From Rhodothermaeota bacterium MED-G12 (GTDB lineage Bacteria > Bacteroidota > Rhodothermia > Balneolales > Balneolaceae): a DNA stretch of 43,536 nt. A program made the translations under genes and the position numbers. The notes under the pieces were generated by a model, which searched no databases, was not told where the DNA came from, and saw only the letters and a list, made by a program, of their open reading frames with translations. Positions 8,936-15,169 of the stretch are shown here, piece by piece (position 1 is the stretch's first letter; each line of letters begins with the position of its first letter). The stretch is from the NCBI GenBank assembly GCA_002457365.1, contig NTKP01000006.1, positions 1 to 43,536 on the forward strand. The letters are read 5' to 3'.

Positions 8936-10246
8936 ATGGCATTAGCAGCAACCACATTAATTGTATTTACCAGTGTAATAGTATTTTTTGTAGTAATACT
9001 ACTTCTGGTATCTATATTGTTAGGAGCGAAATCTGTATTAACTCCGTCAGGGCCCGTTAAAATCACCATTAACGGTGAGAAAGAGATTGAGGTAGCCTCT
9101 GGGAGTACTTTATTGAGTACGTTGGGAGACAACAAAATCTTTTTACCTTCTGCTTGTGGCGGTGGCGGAACTTGTGTTCAATGTAAATGCCAGGTACTCG
9201 AGGGTGGTGGAGAGATCCTACCTACAGAAACACCGCATTTTACCCGTGCTGAACAAGCAGATAAATGGAGGCTGGGCTGTCAAGTTAAAGTAAAAGAAGA
9301 CATGAATATTCAGATTCCTGAAGAAGTCTTTGGAATTAAAAAATGGCAAGCAAAAGTTGTGTCGAACTATAATGTGGCTTCATTTATCAAGGAATTTATT
9401 GTAGAAATCCCTGAGGAAATGGATTACAAAGCGGGTGGATATATTCAGATTGAAATACCACCATGCGAAGTAGATTATAAAAACATTGACATTACAGCCC
9501 ACCCGGAAGAGCACGATGCCCCAGATAAATTTCAGCTAGAATGGGATAAATTTGGTCTATGGGATCTTAAAATGAAGAATGAGGAGACTGTAGAGCGTGC
9601 CTACTCAATGGCTAGTTACCCTGCAGAAGGGCGTAAAGTAATGCTTAACGTTCGTATTGCAACTCCACCATGGGATCGTGCTAAAAACGGTTGGATGGAT
9701 GTGAACCCAGGTATTGCGTCATCGTATATATTCGATAAGAAACCAGGAGATATGGTGACTATTTCAGGACCTTACGGGGAGTTTTTCATTAAAGAAGAAA
9801 CCCAATCAGAAATGTTGTATGTGGGTGGTGGTGCCGGGATGGCTCCCATGCGGTCCCATTTGTATCATCTGTTTAAAACACTAGAAACGGGACGTAAGGT
9901 TTCTTACTGGTATGGTGGTCGTTCACGTCGTGAGCTATTCTATTTAGATCACTTTAAACAACTAGAAGATAAGTTCGATAACTTCAAATTCTATGTTGTG
10001 TTATCGGAACCACTTGAGGAAGATAATTGGGTCGAGAAAAAAGATGTCGATGATGCAGAAGGTGACGGTTTCTTAGGATTTGTTCACCAAGCAGTGATAG
10101 ATCAGTACTTATCTAAGCATCCTGAACCCGAAGAAATAGAATTCTATTTCTGTGGTCCCCCACTTATGAACCAGGCTGTTCAAAAAATGTGTGACGATTG
10201 GGGAGTGCCCGAAGAGAACGTAGCGTTTGATGACTTTGGCGGATAA
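8936..10246 (+). CDS. nqrF: Na+-translocating NADH:quinone reductase subunit F
   Basis: NqrF accepts electrons from NADH. I place the start at 8936 ([18 protein letters not shown]), giving 436 residues. The frame is open from an ATG at 8873, but that would add 21 residues and overlap nqrE, and the family begins with the membrane helix seen at residues 5-30. A 2Fe-2S domain has Cys74, Cys80, Cys83 and Cys115. The FAD domain shows RAYSMASYP (FAD binding) and GPYGEFF. The NADH domain shows [13 protein letters not shown] and [11 protein letters not shown]. It is the last nqr structural gene. A hairpin that could end its transcript lies 42 nt downstream, inside apbE. Confidence 0.97.
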   Translation: MALAATTLIVFTSVIVFFVVILLLVSILLGAKSVLTPSGPVKITINGEKEIEVASGSTLLSTLGDNKIFLPSACGGGGTCVQCKCQVLEGGGEILPTETPHFTRAEQADKWRLGCQVKVKEDMNIQIPEEVFGIKKWQAKVVSNYNVASFIKEFIVEIPEEMDYKAGGYIQIEIPPCEVDYKNIDITAHPEEHDAPDKFQLEWDKFGLWDLKMKNEETVERAYSMASYPAEGRKVMLNVRIATPPWDRAKNGWMDVNPGIASSYIFDKKPGDMVTISGPYGEFFIKEETQSEMLYVGGGAGMAPMRSHLYHLFKTLETGRKVSYWYGGRSRRELFYLDHFKQLEDKFDNFKFYVVLSEPLEEDNWVEKKDVDDAEGDGFLGFVHQAVIDQYLSKHPEPEEIEFYFCGPPLMNQAVQKMCDDWGVPEENVAFDDFGG

Positions 10247-10257
10247 TATCAACGCGT

Positions 10258-11334
10258 ATGTATAGATTAATGCGAGTAAACGCAGCAAATAGAAACGGCC
10301 TTGGTCGTTTCTATTTTGTTTTAGGGCTATATACGTATCTAATGCTCACAATCACCTGTAGCTCGTCTACGGCTTATGAGACTTTACAAGGGCAAGCCCA
10401 GGGATCTACCTATACTTTGCAGTTTGAACGTTCCAAAACTATAGAAACGCAGCTGTTACAAAAGGAGATAGACCAGCTATTATCGAATATTGATCAATCA
10501 ATGAGCACGTATGTACCAGGTTCAATTATCTCTAAATTAAACCAATCTGAGGGTGCTTGGGTAAAAGTTGATGCTTTATTCATGAGGGTATTGGTATCAG
10601 CATTAGGAGTGGCAAATGATACCGAGGGCGCATTTGATCCTACAATAGGCTCGGTCGTTCAATTATGGGGTTTCGGATTCGATGAAATGCGCGGGGACAT
10701 TAGCGAGAAAAGTATTCAAGAAACCCTCTCACGATCTGGTTTTGTACAAATTAATGTGGACACTTTGGAGGCTAGCGTACGTATTCCCAATGGATTTTCC
10801 ATTGATTTTAACGCTATTGCGCAAGGATTTTCGGTGGATACGTTGGCCTTATTGTTAGAGTCAAAGGGTATTCAGAACTATATGGTAGAATTAGGGGGAG
10901 AAGTACGTACTCGTGGTTATAATGATCGGGGAGAGGTCTGGAAGATTGGTATCGACCGGCCCGATGATGGAACTACATCAAACAGAGAGTTGCAAGCCAT
11001 TATATCCTTGGAGGGTCAATCGCTAGCTACTTCTGGTAATTACCGAAAATATTGGGTTGATCAACAAACCGGTGTTAAATACGCTCACACTATAGATCCC
11101 TCCACAGGTCGGCCGGCCATGAATCAATTACTAAGTGCAAGTATCTTACATCCGCAGGCAACACTGGCTGATGCGTACGCCACCGTTTGTATGGTTTGGG
11201 GGCATTTAAAATGCATTGAGTTTTTGGAAAGTAATGCGGATTATTCAGGAGTACTTATCTATACCGATGTAGAGGGGAATTGGTTTACTTACTACAGTCC
11301 TGAGTTGGTCATTTCGATGGTTCAGACTGACTAA
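10258..11334 (+). CDS. apbE: FAD:protein FMN transferase (ApbE), probable lipoprotein
   Basis: ApbE transfers FMN from FAD to threonines in NqrB and NqrC in or facing the periplasm. The 358-residue protein has family motifs FDPTIGSVVQLWGFG, GFSIDFNAIAQGFSVD, YMVELGGEVRTRG, SLATSGNYRKYW and YAHTIDPSTGRP. The N-terminus has a basic stretch, a hydrophobic core (GRFYFVLGLYTYLMLTITC) and a Cys at about residue 34 followed by SSS, which looks like a lipoprotein signal. An internal ATG at 10342 would remove that signal, so an upstream start is preferred (10258, or 10270). The first codons overlap a perfect terminator-like hairpin. Its location directly after nqrF fits its role in maturing the complex. 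Confidence 0.94.
   Translation: MYRLMRVNAANRNGLGRFYFVLGLYTYLMLTITCSSSTAYETLQGQAQGSTYTLQFERSKTIETQLLQKEIDQLLSNIDQSMSTYVPGSIISKLNQSEGAWVKVDALFMRVLVSALGVANDTEGAFDPTIGSVVQLWGFGFDEMRGDISEKSIQETLSRSGFVQINVDTLEASVRIPNGFSIDFNAIAQGFSVDTLALLLESKGIQNYMVELGGEVRTRGYNDRGEVWKIGIDRPDDGTTSNRELQAIISLEGQSLATSGNYRKYWVDQQTGVKYAHTIDPSTGRPAMNQLLSASILHPQATLADAYATVCMVWGHLKCIEFLESNADYSGVLIYTDVEGNWFTYYSPELVISMVQTD
10288..10324 (+). terminator. Terminator-like hairpin inside the start of apbE
   Basis: A perfect 10-bp stem (AATAGAAACG / CGTTTCTATT) with an 8-nt loop is followed by TTGTTTT. By structure it is a good intrinsic terminator for nqrF, but it lies within codons 11-20 of apbE. It could attenuate transcription from nqrABCDEF into apbE. 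Confidence 0.65.
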
Positions 11335-11386
11335 GGGTGTTTGGGGTCTACTTTAGAGTATTTTCCTCCTAAACTAAAAGTCATAT

Positions 11387-11641
11387 CTACAAAAAAGGGC
11401 TAAACTCGGGCTCTTCTTTCTTTTGTGTCAACGACTTGTTGTCTTCACTTTTACACTTCTGATCAGGTAGCGCACCGCATAAACTACAAGCCTCTCCCTC
11501 CTCATTAAGGAATGGGCTATTGCTTGCGCAGGTACCAGCAAATTCACCATCTTTTTTGGCCCATATTTTAATGGCTATACCGGCAAAGCCAATACCTAAA
11601 AAGGTGATAGCTAATAATAGAGTGGCCAAAAATACTTCCAT
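11387..11641 (-). CDS. nqrM: Na+-NQR maturation protein NqrM
   Basis: This 84-residue protein has one N-terminal membrane helix (FLATLLLAITFLGIGFAGIAI, residues 4-24) followed by four cysteines, Cys38, Cys52, Cys55 and Cys63, in the pattern of the NqrM/DUF539 family. NqrM is needed for assembling the iron centre between NqrD and NqrE, presumably by iron delivery. It lies on the opposite strand and converges with apbE, 52 nt apart. In many genomes it is the last gene of the nqr operon, so its separate orientation means it has its own promoter. The C-terminal tail after Cys63 is acidic and variable. Confidence 0.9.
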   Translation of the reverse strand: MEVFLATLLLAITFLGIGFAGIAIKIWAKKDGEFAGTCASNSPFLNEEGEACSLCGALPDQKCKSEDNKSLTQKKEEPEFSPFL

Positions 11642-11805
11642 GGATGGATTAATTTATATGATGAGCTAAATTGAAATACTACGTAAAAATCGCATTATTT
11701 ATGATAAATGACAATAAAAGCTTGTTATAAATAGTCTGTTCAAGGAGTAAAATAGGTGCTTCTCAGTGAACATTTCCCTATATTTATCGTCCATTAAATA
11801 TGTAT

Positions 11806-11879
11806 GCGCCCGTAGCTCAACTGGATAGAGTACCAGGTTTCGGCCCTGGGGGTTGGGGGTTCGAACCCTCCCGGGCGTA
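11806..11879 (+). tRNA. tRNA-Arg (anticodon TCG)
   Basis: A full cloverleaf can be drawn. Acceptor GCGCCCG pairs with CGGGCGT (one G-T pair at position 1-72), the D-arm is present, the anticodon stem CCAGG/CCTGG encloses TTTCGGC (anticodon TCG), and the T-stem GGGGG/CCTCC encloses TTCGAAC. The discriminator is A. The 3' CCA is not encoded (CAA follows). TATATTTA at 11779 is a possible -7 promoter element. The gene marks the left edge of an AT-rich accessory block. Confidence 0.95.
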
Positions 11880-11889
11880 CAACTAATTT

Positions 11890-11930
11890 AAGCTAAGTAA
11901 CATTATTACAGTTATTTAGCTTTTTTATTT
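11890..11930 (+). terminator. Terminator after tRNA-Arg
   Basis: AAGCTAAGTAAC (11890-11901) pairs with GTTATTTAGCTT (11911-11922) with one G-T pair and a 9-nt loop, followed by TTTTATTTT. Confidence 0.75.
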
Positions 11931-12010
11931 TGCAGGAATTGTACAAGTTTTGTACAACTTATCTATAGTTAAGAGTGTTTTAACACTAAATCAAGCGATG
12001 TATATCCTAT

Positions 12011-12121
12011 CTAATATCTAAGTATCCAGATAGATCTACATTTAGGACATCTTGAGAAGAATGAAATGCATTCCTGCCACTTAGTTCTTTTCCAGGTATG
12101 TTTACACTTAAGACATTTCAT
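12011..12121 (-). CDS. Very small zinc-ribbon protein (36 aa)
   Basis: The minus strand encodes 36 residues starting MKCLKCKHTWKRTKW and ending with RCPKCRSIWILRY and a TAG stop. Two CxxC knuckles (C3-C6 and C29-C32) about 22 residues apart, with aromatic residues after each, give the outline of a one-zinc ribbon. Such mini zinc ribbons occur widely in bacteria and archaea and may bind nucleic acid or protein. There is no clear ribosome binding site upstream. The evidence is the cysteine pattern alone, in an AT-rich region where 36-codon ORFs occur by chance, so expression is unproven. It lies between tRNA-Arg and the repeat elements that flank the IDO-like gene. Confidence 0.5.
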   Translation of the reverse strand: MKCLKCKHTWKRTKWQECISFFSRCPKCRSIWILRY

Positions 12122-12136
12122 TGTAGATCATATTAT

Positions 12137-12214
12137 TTCAACCAAATTTAGCCCCTAAGGGCCAAAGTCTAGGGGGATGGGAGTTTGGTTTATCCCGCTA
12201 TTGCACTGCTTAAA
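12137..12214. repeat. Repeat A, copy 1
   Basis: About 78 bp, sharing with 14060-14137 the core GCCCCTAAGGGCCAAAGT, a following G-rich stretch (AGGGGGATGGGAG) and a conserved end ACTGCTTAAA. The GGCCC/GGGCC core can form a hairpin. The orientation is the same as copy 2. Function is unknown. The 534-bp gap 11880-12413 contains this repeat, repeat B copy 1, the tRNA terminator, the 36-aa ORF and a possible promoter. Confidence 0.75.
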
Positions 12215-12233
12215 AAGAACGTAAAGTACACAG

Positions 12234-12291
12234 AATAAATCCACTCACTCCGTATTTATATATAGTACGTGGAGTGGAGTGAGTAAATAAA
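12234..12291. repeat. Repeat B, copy 1 (bulged hairpin)
   Basis: 58 bp, identical to 13975-14032 except for two substitutions. It starts AATAAATCCACTCACTCC and forms an outer stem in which CACTCACTCC pairs with GGAGTGGAGTG, leaving one bulged G. The inner stem is GTATT/AGTAC. It lies 122 bp upstream of the IDO-like gene. Confidence 0.85.
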
Positions 12292-12343
12292 TAGGAAAAA
12301 CTCTACTCCTAAACACAACGGATGCCAATCATACTTCCCTTGC

Positions 12344-12372
12344 TTGACATTGAGAATACAATTCGATAAATA
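12344..12372 (+). promoter_or_regulatory. Candidate promoter of the IDO-like gene
   Basis: TTGACA (12344-12349), a 17-bp spacer and TAAATA (12367-12372) resemble a classical sigma-70 promoter, 41 bp before the ATG. If the host uses the Bacteroidota TAnnTTTG signal, this motif may be coincidental or a mark of foreign origin. Confidence 0.4.
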
Positions 12373-12413
12373 ATTCAAAACAATGTTTATAAAACAACTA
12401 AAACAATAGCATT

Positions 12414-13838
12414 ATGGATTTGAGTAGATATACTGATGGGTTTTTTTCTATTGATGGAACACACGGTTTTTTACCTATTCGTTCACCTTTAGCTGAATTA
12501 CCAGATAGGTACAAAGAACTTCAATCAATCTTAGACGATTTACCAACTCAAAGGGTTGACGGATCTAATGGTTTGTTGTCAAAGGAAGGCCTTATAGAAA
12601 AAAGAATAGAGCATTTAAATGACTTTAGTGATTTAGTAGCCAATGAATCAGATGTATTTATTATTCAGGCTTTATTTAGAGCATATGCATTTTTAAGTTC
12701 AGCATATACACTAGCTCCTGCTCATTTCGAATATAAACGAAGTGGAAATTATGGGAAAGCTAATAGCATATTACCGAAACAATTAGCAAAGCCTTTCTGC
12801 ATTATTGCTAATTCTTTAAATGTGTATCCATGGCTCGATTATCATTATGCATACTCTTTAGGGAATTATGTAAAAAAAGATGAATCTCTTGGGTTAACAT
12901 GGGAAAATCTTGAAATGGCAGTAAAGTTCTCTGGACTCCCTGATGAAAGGGGATTTATCATGTTACATGTAGACATAAATGAGCATTCACCTGAGTTATT
13001 ATCTGGAGTCTTTTCAACGCTTGAACTTTTGCAAAATAGAGAAGATTCCTCAACCTTCAGTGATGATGATGTTTACAAAAATCTTGACAAATGTCATCGA
13101 GCAATGAGAAAGGTGAATGAAAGAAGAAAAGTAATGTGGAAAGCTTCTAGATGGAGACACTATAATGATTTTCGCGTTTTTATCATGGGAATTAAAGGTA
13201 ATGAAGAAATATTCGGTGATGGGGTTATTTATGAGGGCGTAGATAATCACCCAAGACAATATCGAGGCCAAACAGGTGCTCAAGATAATCTAATACCCAC
13301 TATGGACATATTTTCTGGGGTCATCAATCATTATCCAAACAATGAACTAACTCATTATCTTATAGATTTAAGGAGTTATAGACCAGTTTGTGTTCAACGA
13401 TTCTTCGAAGACCTTAGATTTGATGTTACCAATCTTCACCCAGATGGCTTAATCGGCACTTTGAGAGAACATAATTTCAATCGCAGTTTAGTGTCATTAT
13501 TGGGAATACTAGAGGAAATTTATCTGTTTCGTAATGGGCATTGGCAATTTGTTCAGAAATACATCATGAGTAATACAAAATATGCTAAGGCAACAGGAGG
13601 AACTCCTATTATTTCATGGATACCAAATCAAATAAAAGCAGTTATTTCTGCAATGGATTCATGTATTCAATCGATTTCACCAACCTATGAACAGACTAAG
13701 ATCCTACTCTTTAAGACTGAGTTACAAGTCAAAAAAGAATTATTGAATGATCAGTTATCTGCTTTACAAATGCCCGACTATCAAGCTGAAGATGTATTTA
13801 TACTAAATAAAACCTACAAACTTGAAGATGAAACATAA
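12414..13838 (+). CDS. Indoleamine 2,3-dioxygenase-like protein without the usual heme-ligand His
   Basis: I recognise this 474-residue protein as a divergent member of the indoleamine 2,3-dioxygenase (IDO) family by comparison from memory with human IDO1. Corresponding blocks are LPKQLAKPFC (120-129; IDO1 LPRNIAVPYC), GLTWENLEM (160-168), GFIMLHVDI (180-188), FRVFIMGIKGN (253-263, including the conserved Arg254), DGVIYEGV (269-276), RGQTGAQDN (284-292) and ATGGTPIISW (393-402). IDOs use heme to open the indole ring of tryptophan. In IDO1 the proximal heme ligand is the His of MPPAHRNFL. Here the equivalent stretch reads RPVCVQRFF (323-331), with Val327/Gln328 where the His should be and Cys326 next to it. 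IDO1 Phe226 corresponds to His249. So it is either not a heme dioxygenase, uses another ligand, or is a pseudoenzyme. It stands alone between repeats A1-B1 and B2-A2. No kynurenine-pathway gene is nearby. Confidence 0.75.
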   Translation: MDLSRYTDGFFSIDGTHGFLPIRSPLAELPDRYKELQSILDDLPTQRVDGSNGLLSKEGLIEKRIEHLNDFSDLVANESDVFIIQALFRAYAFLSSAYTLAPAHFEYKRSGNYGKANSILPKQLAKPFCIIANSLNVYPWLDYHYAYSLGNYVKKDESLGLTWENLEMAVKFSGLPDERGFIMLHVDINEHSPELLSGVFSTLELLQNREDSSTFSDDDVYKNLDKCHRAMRKVNERRKVMWKASRWRHYNDFRVFIMGIKGNEEIFGDGVIYEGVDNHPRQYRGQTGAQDNLIPTMDIFSGVINHYPNNELTHYLIDLRSYRPVCVQRFFEDLRFDVTNLHPDGLIGTLREHNFNRSLVSLLGILEEIYLFRNGHWQFVQKYIMSNTKYAKATGGTPIISWIPNQIKAVISAMDSCIQSISPTYEQTKILLFKTELQVKKELLNDQLSALQMPDYQAEDVFILNKTYKLEDET

Positions 13839-13974
13839 TTCCTGAGGATACTGAACATTTGCCGGAGATAAATTAAACTAGATTAAACTAAATTGATTCA
13901 TAAGGTCAAGGTTGATTGGTATTTTTAAATCTTATCCTAGTATTACCTTTGTTAAAAAAACATAAACTAAACCA

Positions 13975-14032
13975 AATAAATCCACTCACTCCGTACTTAT
14001 ATATAGTACATGGAGTGGAGTGAGTAAATAAA
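13975..14032. repeat. Repeat B, copy 2 (bulged hairpin)
   Basis: Same 58-bp element as 12234-12291, same orientation. The two differences keep the fold: a T-to-C change turns a G-T pair of the inner stem into G-C (inner stem GTACT/AGTAC), and a G-to-A change falls in the 2-nt bulge. It lies 136 bp after the IDO-like stop codon. The gap 13839-14244 (406 bp) also contains repeat A copy 2 and a short tandem repeat (ATTAAACTA at 13872 and 13882). Confidence 0.85.
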
Positions 14033-14059
14033 AAACCCCATCATTATAAATCCAAATAT

Positions 14060-14137
14060 CTCAACTATATTTGGCCCCTAAGGGCCAAAGTGAAGGTGGG
14101 TGGGGGTTTCTTATATCCATCTTTTGTACTGTTTAAA
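14060..14137. repeat. Repeat A, copy 2
   Basis: Same element as 12137-12214, in the same orientation: CTCAAC, then TTGGCCCCTAAGGGCCAA, a G-rich stretch and ACTGTTTAAA. This copy has the better palindrome. It lies 28 bp after repeat B copy 2 and about 107 bp before the next gene. A TATAAT is visible near 14200, but I cannot assign a promoter with confidence. Confidence 0.75.
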
Positions 14138-14244
14138 GTATATTTGTATGCTTAAGTAATTTAATACTGTTTTTTTATACTATTCTTGGATAAATCTATT
14201 ATAATGTTTCAGCGTATTTATCCCCTAATATAATAAAACAGTGT

Positions 14245-14703
14245 ATGATACCAGATAGAGTCCTAAAAGTTATGTTAAATGGATATGGGCATTTCGGCTC
14301 AACATCTAGCAATTTAGTTCCTGCTCATATTGATACATTAGGAGCCTCGTGTAACCCCGAAACTGATGAAGCAACATTCTTTATTCGAAAATCATTAGCC
14401 GAGAAAACCCTTATAAATTTAAATGACAACGGTATGGCTGCAGTATATTTAGGACTTCCCTCTCATGAAGCATATCAAATTAAGGGTCAATTTATTGGTT
14501 CACGAAATTTAACAGCCGAAGAGTTTGAAGCATCCAGTAAAATCAGAAACTATTTTATTGATATGATTAGTGCAATGGGGTTACCGAGAGAGAATATAGA
14601 AAAGTTGTATGGTGTTGCACCGGATATTGGCCTAACAGTTAAAATTAAAAATATTTATATCCAAACACCCGGACCTGAAGCGGGCACTAAACTAGAATTC
14701 TAA
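14245..14703 (+). CDS. PNPOx-like split-barrel protein, first of two
   Basis: This 152-residue protein resembles the pyridoxamine 5'-phosphate oxidase-like (FMN-binding split-barrel) superfamily. It opens with a helix, then LVPAHIDTLGASCNPETDEATFFI, KTLINLNDNGMAAVYLGLPSHEAYQIKGQFIG, the usual run of a strand with substrate/ligand residues, a helix carrying N at a conserved turn (NLNDNG), and the KG.F strand. Proteins of this fold bind FMN, F420 or heme, and the ligand here cannot be read from the sequence. Residues 90-125 are helical (TAEEFEASSKIRNYFIDMI). It is followed after 10 nt by a second split-barrel gene and then by a cyclase, which suggests an operon. Confidence 0.65.
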   Translation: MIPDRVLKVMLNGYGHFGSTSSNLVPAHIDTLGASCNPETDEATFFIRKSLAEKTLINLNDNGMAAVYLGLPSHEAYQIKGQFIGSRNLTAEEFEASSKIRNYFIDMISAMGLPRENIEKLYGVAPDIGLTVKIKNIYIQTPGPEAGTKLEF

Positions 14704-14713
14704 TATTTGTTAA

Positions 14714-15106
14714 ATGATACAAGAAAAACATCAATTTGCTATGAATGGAATGTACCCTAGCACCTTTTCGACTTGTTCAAGAGAAGGAATACCAAATACA
14801 ACTGTAATATCTCAAGTTTGGTATGTAGATGAAGAACATATAGCTTTATCCTTTCAATTCTTTAGTAAAACTAGAAGAAATATCTCTGAAAATCCTCTTG
14901 GTTACTTATCAATAATTAATCCAATGACTATGGACATGTACGGACTTGAAATAGAGTTTGTTCGGTCAGAAACAGAAGGTGATTTATTTGACGATATGGA
15001 TATGAAGCTACAAGCTATAGCTTCAATGTCAGGAATGGAAGATATTTTTGAATTAAAGGCAGCCGATATCTATAAAGTGCATCACATCAAAGACATAAAC
15101 CTATAA
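14714..15106 (+). CDS. PNPOx-like split-barrel protein, second of two
   Basis: This 130-residue protein also has the PNPOx-like pattern. MYPSTFSTCSREGIPNTTVISQVWYVDEEHIALSFQFFSKTRRNISENPLGYLSI gives the first strands, a ligand-binding segment (SFQFFSKTRRN, usually contacting the flavin phosphate) and the following helix/strand. MYGLEIEFVRSETEGD is a later strand. The C-terminus (AADIYKVHHIKDI) is the usual last strand. It is shorter than the first protein, and the two may form a heterodimer; PNPOx-fold proteins are usually dimers with ligand sites at the interface. That pairing is inference. The cyclase starts 63 nt downstream. Confidence 0.65.
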   Translation: MIQEKHQFAMNGMYPSTFSTCSREGIPNTTVISQVWYVDEEHIALSFQFFSKTRRNISENPLGYLSIINPMTMDMYGLEIEFVRSETEGDLFDDMDMKLQAIASMSGMEDIFELKAADIYKVHHIKDINL

Positions 15107-15169
15107 TAATATTCATCCACTATAACATTATTTGGTATGTCATAGATTAAAATAAAATAAGAATATAAT

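Noticed and set aside
12137..12214. Repeat A as an integron attC site (CCCCTAAGG-like core, CAAC on one side and GTTTAAA on the other in copy 2)
   Set aside because: The end boxes do not fit the RYYYAAC/GTTRRRY pattern, copy 1 ends GCTTAAA, and no integron integrase is present.
12234..14032. Repeats A and B as a CRISPR array
   Set aside because: Only two copies of each, separated by about 1.7 kb with a gene between them.
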